This document shows positions 26,914 to 35,837 of a DNA stretch of 64,000 nucleotides, one piece after another. A program made the position numbers and the translations under genes. Source of the DNA: Cellulomonas timonensis. Its GTDB lineage: Bacteria; Actinomycetota; Actinomycetes; Actinomycetales; Cellulomonadaceae. Each line of letters begins with the position of its first letter. Position 1 is the first letter of the stretch. The notes beneath the pieces are model-generated. The model had not been told where the DNA came from. It saw nothing but the letters and a program-made list of their open reading frames with translations, and searched no databases. The stretch lies in assembly GCF_900046455.1 (NCBI RefSeq), contig NZ_FCOT01000009.1, positions 1 through 64,000 of the forward strand. The letters are read 5' to 3'.

Positions 26914-28422
26914 ATGAGCAAGCCGTACGCCGACCGCGAGGTCTGGTTCCTCACCGGCAGCCAGGACCTGTACGGCGAGGAGACCCTGCGACAGGTCGCC
27001 GAGCAGTCCCAGGAGATCGCCCGTGCGCTGGACGCGTCCTCGGATGTGCCGGTGAACATCGTGTGGAAGCCCGTCCTGAAGGACTCGGCGTCCATCCGCC
27101 GGGCCGCGCTCGACGCGAACTCCGACGACAAGGTGATCGGCGTCATCGCGTGGATGCACACGTTCTCCCCGGCGAAGATGTGGATCGCGGGCCTCGACGC
27201 GCTGCGCACGCCGCTGCTGCACCTGCACACGCAGGCCAACGTCGAGCTGCCGTGGGACAGCATCGACATGGACTTCATGAACCTCAACCAGGCCGCGCAC
27301 GGCGACCGTGAGTTCGGGTACATCCAGTCCCGCCTGGGCGTGGCCCGCAAGACGGTCGTGGGGCACCACTCGAACCCGGTGGTCGCGCAGTCGATTGGCA
27401 CCTGGGTGCGGGCCGCCGCCGGCTGGGCCACGATGCACGACACGCGCCTGGCCCGCTTCGGCGACAACATGCGCAACGTCGCGGTGACCGAGGGCGACAA
27501 GACGGAGGCCGAGCTGCGGTTCGGCGTCTCGGTGAACACGTGGGCCGTCAACGAGTTGGTGGAGGCTGTCGAGGCCGTCGCCGACGCGGATGTCGACGCG
27601 CTCGTGGCGGAGTACGAGGAGCTGTACGACGTCGTCCCCGAGCTGCGCAAGGGCGGTGAGCGGCATGAGTCGCTGCGCTACGGCGCCCGTCAGGAGCTCG
27701 CGCTGCTGGCGTTCCTGGGCGAGCTGGGCGCCACGGCGTTCACGACCAACTTCGAGGACTTGGGCGCGCTGCGCCAGCTTCCGGGCCTGGCCGTGCAGCG
27801 GCTGATGGCGCAGGGCTACGGCTTCGGCGCCGAGGGCGACTGGAAGACGGCACTGCTGGTGCGGGCCGCCAAGGTGATGGGCGCCGGGCTGCCCGGTGGC
27901 GCGTCGCTGATGGAGGACTACACCTACAACATGGTGCCCGGCGCGGAGAAGATCCTCGGGGCGCACATGCTCGAGATCTGCCCGACGCTGACCACGTCCA
28001 AGCCGAAGCTGGAGATCCACCCCCTGGGCATCGGCGGCAAGGAGGACCCGGTCCGCCTGGTCTTCGACACCGACCCGGGAAAGGGCGTCGTCGTGGCGCT
28101 GTCCGACATGCGTGACCGCTTCCGCCTGACGGCGAATGTGGTGGACGTGGTGGAGCCCGACGAGGAGCTGCCGAACCTGCCCGTCGCCCGCGCGGTGTGG
28201 GTGCCGGAGCCCGATTTCGCGACGTCGGCGGAGGCGTGGCTGACGGCCGGCGCGGCGCACCACACGGTGCTCACGACGGCTGTGGGCCTGGAGGTCTGGG
28301 AGGACTTCGCGGAGATCGCGCGCACCGAGCTGCTGGTGATCGACAAGGGCACCACGCGGCGTGGGTTCAAGGACGCCATCCGCTGGAACGCGGCGTACTA
28401 CCGTCTCGCGCAAGGTATCTGA
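26914..28422 (+). CDS. araA: L-arabinose isomerase
   Basis: 502 aa, family length. Converts L-arabinose to L-ribulose, the first step. Opening [20 protein letters not shown], the family block [32 protein letters not shown], metal-ligand region [11 protein letters not shown] and C-terminal [22 protein letters not shown]. Third gene of araBDA, 51 nt after araD, and followed by a strong terminator. Confidence 0.97.
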   Translation: MSKPYADREVWFLTGSQDLYGEETLRQVAEQSQEIARALDASSDVPVNIVWKPVLKDSASIRRAALDANSDDKVIGVIAWMHTFSPAKMWIAGLDALRTPLLHLHTQANVELPWDSIDMDFMNLNQAAHGDREFGYIQSRLGVARKTVVGHHSNPVVAQSIGTWVRAAAGWATMHDTRLARFGDNMRNVAVTEGDKTEAELRFGVSVNTWAVNELVEAVEAVADADVDALVAEYEELYDVVPELRKGGERHESLRYGARQELALLAFLGELGATAFTTNFEDLGALRQLPGLAVQRLMAQGYGFGAEGDWKTALLVRAAKVMGAGLPGGASLMEDYTYNMVPGAEKILGAHMLEICPTLTTSKPKLEIHPLGIGGKEDPVRLVFDTDPGKGVVVALSDMRDRFRLTANVVDVVEPDEELPNLPVARAVWVPEPDFATSAEAWLTAGAAHHTVLTTAVGLEVWEDFAEIARTELLVIDKGTTRRGFKDAIRWNAAYYRLAQGI

Positions 28423-28470
28423 CATGGAGTGACGAACGGCATCGATCGTTCGACAAGTGAATAAAGCATG

Positions 28471-28506
28471 ACGCCCCGGCCTCCCTCGTGGAGGTCGGGG
28501 CGTTTG
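28471..28506 (+). terminator. rho-independent terminator of araBDA
   Basis: ACGCCCCGGCCTCC pairs with GGAGGTCGGGGCGT (one G-T pair) around a 5-nt loop (28471-28503), followed by TTTGT. Confidence 0.85.
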
Positions 28507-28835
28507 TCATCCCCCTGAGAGGGTGAATTCTTCGCCTCTTGACGGCATAGTCGTCCCATGTTTCCGGTTGTTATCCATCTGCAACCTGGATGCCCGACTC
28601 TTGGCTTGACGAAGTGAACTCAAGACCGGGAGTCTGTGGACGTGCTCGAAGAAGAGTCGAACTCATCGGTCCACGACCGAGCCGGACGGCCAGGCATCGC
28701 TGCCCAGCCTCGTCCGGCGCGATGACGCCCACCCTGCGCGCACACAGAACAGCCGGTCGCCACCCCGGGCAACCCGGGGCGGTCGGTCCCTGACCAGCTC
28801 GAGATCAGCAGCACCTTCTCAAGGAGGAGACGGAC
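28507..28835 (+). promoter_or_regulatory. 329-nt leader/promoter region of chvE
   Basis: No ORF of note. TTGACG boxes occur at 28539 and 28606 but neither has a convincing -10. GGTTG...CAACC (28566-28586) and CTTGA...TCAAG (28605-28624) are short inverted repeats that could be regulator sites. CCCCGGG-CAA-CCCGGGG (28763-28779) is a tight hairpin in the probable leader. AAGGAGGAG is the chvE ribosome site. The arabinose-type palindrome seen at araB and ytfQ is not present. Confidence 0.45.
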
Positions 28836-29987
28836 ATGAAGAGCCTCAAGATCGTGGCGCTGGGCGCAGCCCTCGCGCTCTCCCTCGCCGCATGTGCCGG
28901 CGACGGCGCCGGTGGCGGTAGCGGCGAGTCGAGCGGCGCCCCCGCAGCCGACGACGGCACGAAGACCGTCGGCGTCGCGATGCCGACCCAGACGTCGGAG
29001 CGCTGGATCGCCGACGGCAAGGCCGTGGAGGACGGCCTCAAGGCCGCCGGCTACGAGGTCAACCTGCAGTTCGGGAACGACGACATCCCCACGCAGCAGC
29101 AGCAGATCGACCAGATGATCACCAAGGGCGTCGACCTGCTCATCGTGGCGTCGATCGACGGCACCGCGCTGGCCAACCAGCTCGACGCCGCCGCCGAGAA
29201 GGGGATCCCGGTCATCGCGTATGACCGCCTCATCAACGGCACGAAGAACGTCGACTTCTACGTCACGTTCGACAACTACAACGTGGGCGTGCAGCAGGCC
29301 ACGTCGCTGCTCGTGGGCCTCGGCCTGCTCGCCGAGGACGGCAAGGCGGCGGGCGCCGAGTCCGGCCCGTTCAACGTCGAGCTCTTCGCCGGCTCGCTGG
29401 ACGACAACAACGCCCACTTCTTCTGGAAGGGCGCCATCGACACGCTGAAGCCCTTCATGGACGACGGCAAGATCGTCGTGAAGTCCGGCCAGACGGACAT
29501 CGAGAAGGCCGCCACGCTGCGCTGGCTCCAGGAGACCGCGCAGAAGCGCATGGAGGACCTGCTCACGTCCACCTACTCCGACGGCAGCAAGCTCGACGGC
29601 GTGCTCTCCCCGTACGACGGCATCTCGCGCGGCATCATCACGGCGCTCCAGAACGCGGGCTACGGCCCGGGCCAGGACGCCGGCCTGCCGATCGTGACCG
29701 GCCAGGACGCCGAGATCGCCTCCGTCAAGCTCATCAACGACGGCGTGCAGTTCTCGACGATCTTCAAGGACACCCGCAAGCTCGCCACCCAGGCGGTCAC
29801 GGCGGCTGAGTCCTACCTCAAGGGCGAGGAGCCCGAGGCGAACGACACCGAGACGTACGACAACAAGGTGAAGATCGTCCCGTCCTACCTCCTCGAGTCG
29901 GACATCGTCTACGCGAACAACATCAAGTCGCTGCTCGTGGACTCGGGCTACTGGACCGACGCCCAGGTCGCCAGCGGCCAGGCCTGA
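28836..29987 (+). CDS. chvE: monosaccharide-binding lipoprotein, ChvE-like
   Basis: 383 aa. Signal peptide with lipobox LSLAACAGD (Cys20), a Gly/Ser linker, then a periplasmic-binding-protein type 1 sugar-binding fold: KTVGVAMPTQTSERW, DLLIVASIDGTALANQ, NVELFAGSLDDNNAHFFWKG and LPIVTGQDAEIASVKLI. ChvE proteins bind galactose, arabinose, xylose or glucose and feed GguA/GguB (MmsA/MmsB). First gene of the transporter operon; the gap to gguA holds a hairpin at 30011-30048. Confidence 0.93.
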   Translation: MKSLKIVALGAALALSLAACAGDGAGGGSGESSGAPAADDGTKTVGVAMPTQTSERWIADGKAVEDGLKAAGYEVNLQFGNDDIPTQQQQIDQMITKGVDLLIVASIDGTALANQLDAAAEKGIPVIAYDRLINGTKNVDFYVTFDNYNVGVQQATSLLVGLGLLAEDGKAAGAESGPFNVELFAGSLDDNNAHFFWKGAIDTLKPFMDDGKIVVKSGQTDIEKAATLRWLQETAQKRMEDLLTSTYSDGSKLDGVLSPYDGISRGIITALQNAGYGPGQDAGLPIVTGQDAEIASVKLINDGVQFSTIFKDTRKLATQAVTAAESYLKGEEPEANDTETYDNKVKIVPSYLLESDIVYANNIKSLLVDSGYWTDAQVASGQA

Positions 29988-30010
29988 CACCAGGCAGGCG
30001 CGTCCCGCAG

Positions 30011-30048
30011 GCGGGTCGGGGGCACGGAACTCCGTGCACCCGGCCCGC
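30011..30048 (+). other. intra-operon stem-loop after chvE
   Basis: GCGGGTCGGGGGCACGGA pairs with TCCGTGCACCCGGCCCGC apart from one mismatch and one G-T pair. There is no U-tract. Placement right after the binding-protein gene suggests partial termination or 3' protection of that message. Confidence 0.7.
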
Positions 30049-30092
30049 CCGCGAGGTCCCCACTCCGCACGAGCTAGGACGGTCGAGGCCGC

Positions 30093-31631
30093 ATGAGCGA
30101 CCACATTCTTGAGATGCACTCCATCACCAAGACGTTCCCCGGGGTCAAGGCCCTGCAGGACGTCACCCTCAACGTCGAGCGCGGCGAGATCCACGCCATC
30201 TGCGGCGAGAACGGGGCCGGCAAGTCCACCTTGATGAAGGTGCTGTCCGGCGTGTACCCCGCAGGCACCTACGACGGCGACATCGTGTTCGACGGGGAGA
30301 AGGTCGAGTTCGGCTCGATCAACGACTCCGAGGACAAGGGGATCGTCATCATCCACCAGGAGCTCGCCCTGGTGCCCTTCCTCTCCGTCGCCGAGAACAT
30401 CTTCCTCGGCAACGAGCGCTCCGCACGCGGCCTCATCGACTGGAACAAGGCCAACTCCGACGCTGCCGCGCTGCTCGCGCGGGTCGGCCTCGACGAGCTC
30501 CCCGTGACGCCCGTCGGCCAGCTCGGCGTCGGCAAGCAGCAGCTCGTCGAGATCGCCAAGGCGCTGTCCAAGCGCGTCAAGCTGCTGATCTTGGACGAGC
30601 CCACGGCCGCGCTCAACGACTCCGACTCCGAGCACCTGCTCGGCCTGCTGCGCCAGCTCCAGGAGCAGGGCATCACGTCGATCATGATCTCCCACAAGCT
30701 CGGGGAGATCGCGTCCATCGCGGACTCGACCACGATCATCCGCGACGGCCGCACGATCGAGACGCTGGACATGCGCGGCGGCGGCGTCACGCAGGAGCGG
30801 ATCATCAAGGGGATGGTCGGCCGCGAGCTCGACCAGCGCTACCCCGACCACGTCGCGAACGTGGGCGACGAGGTGCTGCGCGTCGAGGACTGGACCGTGC
30901 ACCACCCGACCCAGCCGGGCCGTGTCGTGGTGGATGGCGCCAGCTTGAACGTGCGCGCAGGCGAGATCGTCGGCATCGCGGGCCTCATGGGCGCCGGGCG
31001 CACCGAGCTCGCGATGAGCCTGTTCGGGCGCAGCTACGGCCGCGACATCAGCGGGAAGGTCTTCCTGCGCGGCAAGGAGATCCGCACCCGCACGGTCAGC
31101 GAGGCCATCGGGCACGGCATCGCGTACGCCACCGAGGACCGCAAGAAGTACGGCCTCAACCTCATCGAGGACATCCGCCGGAACGTGTCCGCCGCGAGCC
31201 TGGACAAGCTGTCCCAGGGCGGCTGGGTCAACGGCAACGAAGAGGTCAAGGTCGCCGAGGACTACCGGCGCGAGATGAACATCAAGGCGCCCACGGTCAT
31301 GGCCCTCGCGGGCAAGTTGTCGGGCGGCAACCAGCAGAAGGTCGTCCTGAGCAAGTGGATCCACACCGACCCTGACGTGCTGATCCTCGACGAGCCCACG
31401 CGCGGCATCGACGTCGGCGCGAAGTACGAGATCTACACGATCATCAACCGCCTCGCGGACGAGGGGAAGGCAGTCATCGTCATCTCCTCCGAGCTGCCCG
31501 AGCTGCTCGGCATCTGCGACCGCATCTACACGCTCTCCGCAGGGCGCATCACCGGTGTGCTGCCCAGCTCCGAGGCCACCCAGGAGAGCCTCATGGAGCT
31601 CATGACGAAGGAAAGGGACCACGTCCGATGA
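30093..31631 (+). CDS. gguA: monosaccharide ABC transporter ATPase with two ATP-binding domains
   Basis: 512 aa, two fused ATPase domains as in XylG/MglA/GguA (CUT2). Domain 1: Walker [24 protein letters not shown]. Domain 2: degenerate Walker A region [20 protein letters not shown], signature [14 protein letters not shown] and [13 protein letters not shown]. Energises uptake with ChvE and GguB. The GguA/MmsA-type first domain is recognisable by [13 protein letters not shown] downstream. The ATG of gguB overlaps its stop (ATGA). Confidence 0.94.
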   Translation: MSDHILEMHSITKTFPGVKALQDVTLNVERGEIHAICGENGAGKSTLMKVLSGVYPAGTYDGDIVFDGEKVEFGSINDSEDKGIVIIHQELALVPFLSVAENIFLGNERSARGLIDWNKANSDAAALLARVGLDELPVTPVGQLGVGKQQLVEIAKALSKRVKLLILDEPTAALNDSDSEHLLGLLRQLQEQGITSIMISHKLGEIASIADSTTIIRDGRTIETLDMRGGGVTQERIIKGMVGRELDQRYPDHVANVGDEVLRVEDWTVHHPTQPGRVVVDGASLNVRAGEIVGIAGLMGAGRTELAMSLFGRSYGRDISGKVFLRGKEIRTRTVSEAIGHGIAYATEDRKKYGLNLIEDIRRNVSAASLDKLSQGGWVNGNEEVKVAEDYRREMNIKAPTVMALAGKLSGGNQQKVVLSKWIHTDPDVLILDEPTRGIDVGAKYEIYTIINRLADEGKAVIVISSELPELLGICDRIYTLSAGRITGVLPSSEATQESLMELMTKERDHVR

Positions 31632-32881
31632 ACGCATTGGCATCCCTGCAGCAGATGTTCACGAGGAACCTGCGGCAGTCCGGCATCTTCATCGCGTTCG
31701 CGGCCATCGTCGGCCTGTTCGCGATCCTCACCGACGGCGTGCTCCTGAACCCGGGCAACCTGACGAACATCGTCCTGCAGTACTCCTACATCCTGATCCT
31801 TGCGATCGGCATGGTCATCGTCATCATCGGCGGCCACATCGACCTGTCGGTGGGCTCGGTGGTGGCGCTGACCGGCGCCGTGTCCGCCGTGCTGGTCATC
31901 CGCGGCGGGCAGCCGTGGTGGGTGGGCGTGCTCGCCGCGCTGGCCGTGGGCCTCGCCGTCGGGGCGTGGCAGGGCTTCTGGGTCGCCTACGTGGGCATCC
32001 CGGCGTTCATCGTCACGCTGGCCGGCATGCTCCTGTTCCGCGGCATGACGCTCGAGGTGCTCGACAACATCTCGCTGTCGCCGTTCCCGGACCAGTACAA
32101 GGTCATCGCCGGCGGGTTCCTCAACGGGTTCCTGGGCGGCCAAGGGTTTGACGTGTTCACACTGGTCGTCGCGGCGATCGGCGTCGGCGGCTACGCGTTC
32201 AGCGCCTACCGCTCGCGCCGTGGGCGCATCGCCTACCAGCAGGCCGTGGAGAGCATGCCGCTGTTCGTGCTGCGCCTGGTGCTCATCGGGGCCCTGGTCA
32301 TGGCGTTCGCGTTCCAGCTCTCGCGCAGCCGTGGCCTGCCGATCGTGCTGGTCATCCTGGGCGCGCTCATCATGATCTACACGGTCATCACCACGCGCAC
32401 CGTCTTCGGCCGGCACGTCTACGCGATCGGCGGCAACCTCAACGCCGCGCAGCTCTCCGGTGTGAAGGTCAAGCGGGTCAACTTCTGGATCTTCGTCAAC
32501 ATGGGCTTCCTGGCCTCGATGGCCGGCGTCGTCTACTCCTCGCGGTCCAACGGCGCGCAGCCCGCGGCGGGCAACATGTTCGAGCTCGACGCGATCGCGG
32601 CCGGCTTCATCGGCGGCGCGGCCGTCACCGGCGGCGTGGGCACCGTGATGGGCGCCATGGTCGGTGGCCTGGTCATGGCCGTCATGAGCAACGGCATGCA
32701 GCTGCTGGGCGTGGACCAGTCCATCCAGCAGATGGTCAAGGGCCTGGTGCTGCTGCTCGCCGTCGCATTCGACGTCTACAACAAGCGCCGCGCGTCTACT
32801 GCCCCGGATGACCGGTCGGCGAAGGCGAAGGCGCCGAAGGTGGCGCCGGTCGAGGGCGAGCCGGTGGGCGCCAGTCGCTGA
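31628..32881 (+). CDS. gguB: monosaccharide ABC transporter permease
   Basis: 417 aa, about ten membrane helices, CUT2 permease of the GguB/MmsB type, longer than RbsC. Landmarks: [22 protein letters not shown] (the CUT2 signature), [44 protein letters not shown]. The charged C-terminal tail (after about residue 385) is cytoplasmic. Last gene of chvE-gguAB, followed by a perfect 19-bp terminator. Confidence 0.94.
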   Translation: MNALASLQQMFTRNLRQSGIFIAFAAIVGLFAILTDGVLLNPGNLTNIVLQYSYILILAIGMVIVIIGGHIDLSVGSVVALTGAVSAVLVIRGGQPWWVGVLAALAVGLAVGAWQGFWVAYVGIPAFIVTLAGMLLFRGMTLEVLDNISLSPFPDQYKVIAGGFLNGFLGGQGFDVFTLVVAAIGVGGYAFSAYRSRRGRIAYQQAVESMPLFVLRLVLIGALVMAFAFQLSRSRGLPIVLVILGALIMIYTVITTRTVFGRHVYAIGGNLNAAQLSGVKVKRVNFWIFVNMGFLASMAGVVYSSRSNGAQPAAGNMFELDAIAAGFIGGAAVTGGVGTVMGAMVGGLVMAVMSNGMQLLGVDQSIQQMVKGLVLLLAVAFDVYNKRRASTAPDDRSAKAKAPKVAPVEGEPVGASR

Positions 32882-32952
32882 CGCGCAGGGGCCGCCAGCG
32901 GCTGACGTCCGGCTGATCGCTGGACACGGCCGACTCGGCTGACATGGGTAAG

Positions 32953-32994
32953 GACACAAGGCAGGGCGCCGCACTCGGCGCCCTGCCTTGTGTC
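32953..32994. terminator. bidirectional terminator between gguB and acyltransferase
   Basis: A perfect 19-bp stem, GACACAAGGCAGGGCGCCG with its complement, around a 4-nt loop CACT. It lies between converging genes, within 6 nt of the acyltransferase stop. Confidence 0.88.
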
Positions 32995-32999
32995 GTGCC

Positions 33000-34187
33000 T
33001 CAGGCCCCCGCCGACACCCGCTGGCGCGCCGTCTCGGTTGCTGGCCGCTGCGTCGGCGCCTCGCGCGGCGCCGTGCGCGCAGGCGATGGCGGGCCCAGCA
33101 GGCGCTCGAGGCGCTGGCGCAGGGGCCGCTGCACCGGGCGTTCCGCCACGAGGTGCAGCATCACGGCGACGGCCACGCATGCGGCGATGGCCAGCAACAG
33201 GGCCCAGTTCCGTCCCAGACGCGGTGAGAGCACCTCGATCGCGGCCCACCCGAGGTACTCATGCGTCAGGTACAGGGGATAGGTGACGAGGCCGAGGAGG
33301 GTGAGGCCGCGCCAGTCCACGTCGCGGACCCGCGGGGCCAGCGTCGCCAGCAGGACCAGGGCGACGCAGAGCACGACGCCGCCCGCCACCCAGGCGGGCG
33401 ATGTCGACGTGCCCGAGGAGACGGCGTCGATCGCGCCCGGCGTCGTGGCAGCCGACGTCAGCATGGCGGCGACGACGTTCAGTGCGAGCACCGACCACCG
33501 CGCACGGCTCGAGCCACTGCGGTAGATCAGGCAGATCACCATGCCCGCGCAGAACAACGGGAGCCACTCGACCAGCGTCCACCTACCTGTCAGATGGGGG
33601 GAGAGCAGGGTGAGGGGGGCCGTGACCACGGGCGCCGCCGCGGCGAGGGCCAGCACCCGGCGCTCGGTCAGGCCGACGCGGATGAAGAGGCAGATGAGCA
33701 GGTAGAACTGCAGCTCCACCCACAACGTCCAGTAGACCCCGTCGACGCGTGGCACCCCCAGCGGATCCTGCAACATCGTGAGGTTGACCAGCACCTCGGC
33801 AGGGGAGCGCGCCTCGAAGCCCGGCCACAGGAAACGCAGCGACGCGGTGAGGAGCACCGCGGCCCAGAACGCCGGGTAGAGCCTGCTGACGCGCGAGGCC
33901 ACGAATGACCCTACGGGGCGATTCCAGGCCGACATGAGGATCACGAATCCGCTGATCACGAAGAAGAGATGAACCCCGAGATATCCGTACCGAGTGATCG
34001 CGGACGCGTGGGGGAATACCTCTGACGGAAGCCCGCCCGCCCATCTCCCGTGGTCGCGGGCCGTGAAATGGAAAAGGACGACGGCGGCCGCGGCGACGAA
34101 TCTGAGCAGGTCGACGACGCGCAGTCGCGGGGGTGGTGCGGGTACCTCCTCAGCGGCTGCGGGTGGGGGTATTCGAGCCGGAGACAT
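33000..34187 (-). CDS. membrane acyltransferase, family 3 (OafA/YrhL-like)
   Basis: 395 aa from the chosen ATG. About ten membrane helices. Family-3 features: RVVDLLRFVAAAAVVLFHFTAR (catalytic His), GYLGVHLFFVISGFVI, FVASRVSRLYPAFW, and YWTLWVELQFYLL. These enzymes O-acetylate or acylate sugars and envelope glycans. Start is uncertain: ATG 34187 gives the usual family N-terminus, while GTG 34295 adds 36 basic residues; neither has a good ribosome site. It is an orphan gene between two sugar operons; a link to arabinose use is not shown. Confidence 0.87.
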   Translation of the reverse strand: MSPARIPPPAAAEEVPAPPPRLRVVDLLRFVAAAAVVLFHFTARDHGRWAGGLPSEVFPHASAITRYGYLGVHLFFVISGFVILMSAWNRPVGSFVASRVSRLYPAFWAAVLLTASLRFLWPGFEARSPAEVLVNLTMLQDPLGVPRVDGVYWTLWVELQFYLLICLFIRVGLTERRVLALAAAAPVVTAPLTLLSPHLTGRWTLVEWLPLFCAGMVICLIYRSGSSRARWSVLALNVVAAMLTSAATTPGAIDAVSSGTSTSPAWVAGGVVLCVALVLLATLAPRVRDVDWRGLTLLGLVTYPLYLTHEYLGWAAIEVLSPRLGRNWALLLAIAACVAVAVMLHLVAERPVQRPLRQRLERLLGPPSPARTAPREAPTQRPATETARQRVSAGA

Positions 34188-34694
34188 CGAGCGAACGTAC
34201 CCGCGGTGCTGCGGGAGCGCGCGTCGAGCGGGTGCTGCCAGGGCTTTCGCAGTCGGCTCGCGGGGCCACGGCGGGGTGCTCCGCCTGATGGCCACCCGAT
34301 GTCCGGCGGGCGTTTTCGGCGGCGCGGAGAAAGGCCGACACTTCTGCCATCGCGGCGACTTCTCGGGCTCGGCCGGTGCCTTTCATCAGCCATTCGCGAA
34401 TGTGGGCGAAGGCACACGTTAATGTCGCGGCGAGGTGGCTTTCAGGGCTGTCGGGTGGGGCCGCGGCTCCCGGATCGTCGCGATCGGCCTCCCCAGGTGA
34501 CCCGGGGCGCCGAGCGGCGCCTGCGCTCCGCCTGGGGGCCGGGTGACGCCGTGCGCCGAACCAGGGCTGACCTGCGCGGCCGCCCTCGTTATCGATCCGT
34601 AATCTCCTGATTGCCCCACTTGTCGGATGTGAGCGTTAACATCGAACTCTGGGTCGATGGGGACCCGCACCGGTGCGACTCAAGGAGGAGAAGC
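34188..34694. other. divergent intergenic region between acyltransferase and ytfQ
   Basis: About 500 nt. It may hold an N-terminal extension of the acyltransferase (to 34295). Otherwise no coding ORF is apparent. The plus-strand half carries the LacI-type operator at 34627 and the AAGGAGGAG ribosome site of ytfQ. No strong hairpin noticed. Confidence 0.5.
34627..34642 (+). promoter_or_regulatory. LacI-type operator upstream of ytfQ
   Basis: ATGTGAGCGTTAACAT matches the araB operator ATGTTAGCGTTAACAT at 15 of 16 positions. It contains TAACAT, a likely -10, in the same position relative to the palindrome, 53 nt before the ytfQ ATG. The shared site puts this transporter under the regulator encoded at 23211. 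Confidence 0.75.
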
Positions 34695-35693
34695 ATGGTC
34701 AGCAAGCACGCGCGGCGCGCCCTGGCGGCAGGCGCCGCGGCAGTCCTGGCCCTCGGGCTCACGGCATGCGCCAACGACTCGGACTCCGGTTCGGAATCGA
34801 CGGGCGGCGGGGGCGGCGACGAACAGATCGTCATGGGCTTCGCGCAGGTCGGCGCCGAGAGCGGATGGCGCACCGCGAACACGAAGTCCATCCAGGACGC
34901 CGCCGAGGAGGCCGGCATCGAGCTGAAGTTCTCCGACGCGCAGCAGAAGCAGGAGAACCAGATCAAGGCCATCCGCTCCTACATCCAGCAGAAGGTCGAC
35001 GTGATCGCCTTCTCGCCCGTGGTGGAGACCGGCTGGGACACCGTGCTCAAGGAGGCCCAGGACGCGGGCATCCCGGTGATCCTCACCGACCGCGCCGTCG
35101 ACTCCGAGGACACGTCGCTGTACGTGACGTTCCTCGGCTCCGACTTCGTCGAGGAGGGGAAGAAGGCCGGCGAGTGGGTCGTCCAGGAGTTCGGCACGGA
35201 GCCCACCAACATCGTGGAGCTGCAGGGCACCACCGGCTCCGCCCCCGCGATCGACCGCAAGGAGGGGTTCGAGGAGGTCTTGGCCGGCTCGCCCAACTTC
35301 ACGGTCATCGCCTCGCAGACCGGCGACTTCACGCGTGACGGCGGCAAGAAGGTCATGGAGGCGTTCCTCCAGCAGCACCCCGACATCGACCTGGTCTACG
35401 CGCACAACGACGACATGGGCCTGGGCGCCATCGAGGCGATCGAGGCGGCCGGCAAGGTGCCTGGCCAGGACATCAAGATCGTCACCGTCGACGCCGTGAA
35501 GGACGGGATGCAGGCACTGGCCGACGGGAAGATCAACTTCATCGTCGAGTGCTCGCCGCTGCTCGGCCCGCAGCTCATGGAGATCACCCAGTCGGTGCTC
35601 GCCGGCGAGGACGTCGAGCCGCGCATCATCACCGAGGAGACCACGTTCACGCAGGAGCAGGCCATCGAGGCCCTGCCCACGCGCCAGTACTGA
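34695..35693 (+). CDS. ytfQ: furanose-type sugar-binding lipoprotein, YtfQ-like
   Basis: 332 aa. Lipobox LGLTACAND (Cys24), a Gly/Ser linker, then a binding-protein fold with YtfQ features: GFAQVGAESGWRTANTKSI, DVIAFSPVVETGWDTVLKEA, ILTDRAV, YAHNDDMGLGAIEAI and VECSPLLGPQLMEI. E. coli YtfQ binds galactofuranose and also arabinofuranose. Perfect AAGGAGGAG before ATG 34695. First gene of ytfQ-R-T-yjfF; the operator suggests arabinose control, so arabinofuranose is the likely ligand here. Confidence 0.93.
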   Translation: MVSKHARRALAAGAAAVLALGLTACANDSDSGSESTGGGGGDEQIVMGFAQVGAESGWRTANTKSIQDAAEEAGIELKFSDAQQKQENQIKAIRSYIQQKVDVIAFSPVVETGWDTVLKEAQDAGIPVILTDRAVDSEDTSLYVTFLGSDFVEEGKKAGEWVVQEFGTEPTNIVELQGTTGSAPAIDRKEGFEEVLAGSPNFTVIASQTGDFTRDGGKKVMEAFLQQHPDIDLVYAHNDDMGLGAIEAIEAAGKVPGQDIKIVTVDAVKDGMQALADGKINFIVECSPLLGPQLMEITQSVLAGEDVEPRIITEETTFTQEQAIEALPTRQY

Positions 35694-35729
35694 TCGCCGT
35701 CCCGCGCGCCACGGGCGCCTGGGATGGGA

Positions 35730-35780
35730 GGGCTCGTGCGGGCCCGACCGGATCCCCTCCGGCCGATCCCGCACGGGCCC
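35730..35780 (+). other. intra-operon stem-loop after ytfQ
   Basis: GGGCTCGTGCGGG pairs with CCCGCACGGGCCC (one G-T pair) enclosing a smaller CCGG stem. It lies 37 nt past the ytfQ stop and before ytfR. Same placement as the hairpin after chvE. Confidence 0.7.
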
Positions 35781-35837
35781 TGCCCCCGGCCCGCGGCCGC
35801 GCACCCAGATCCGCGCCCACCGGAAGGCACCCGCGAT

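Noticed and set aside
28507-28835. Riboswitch in the chvE leader
   Set aside because: Short hairpins only; no known riboswitch core could be recognised.
28620-31643. 1007-aa minus-strand ORF opposite chvE-gguA
   Set aside because: Low-complexity antisense translation without motifs or ribosome site.
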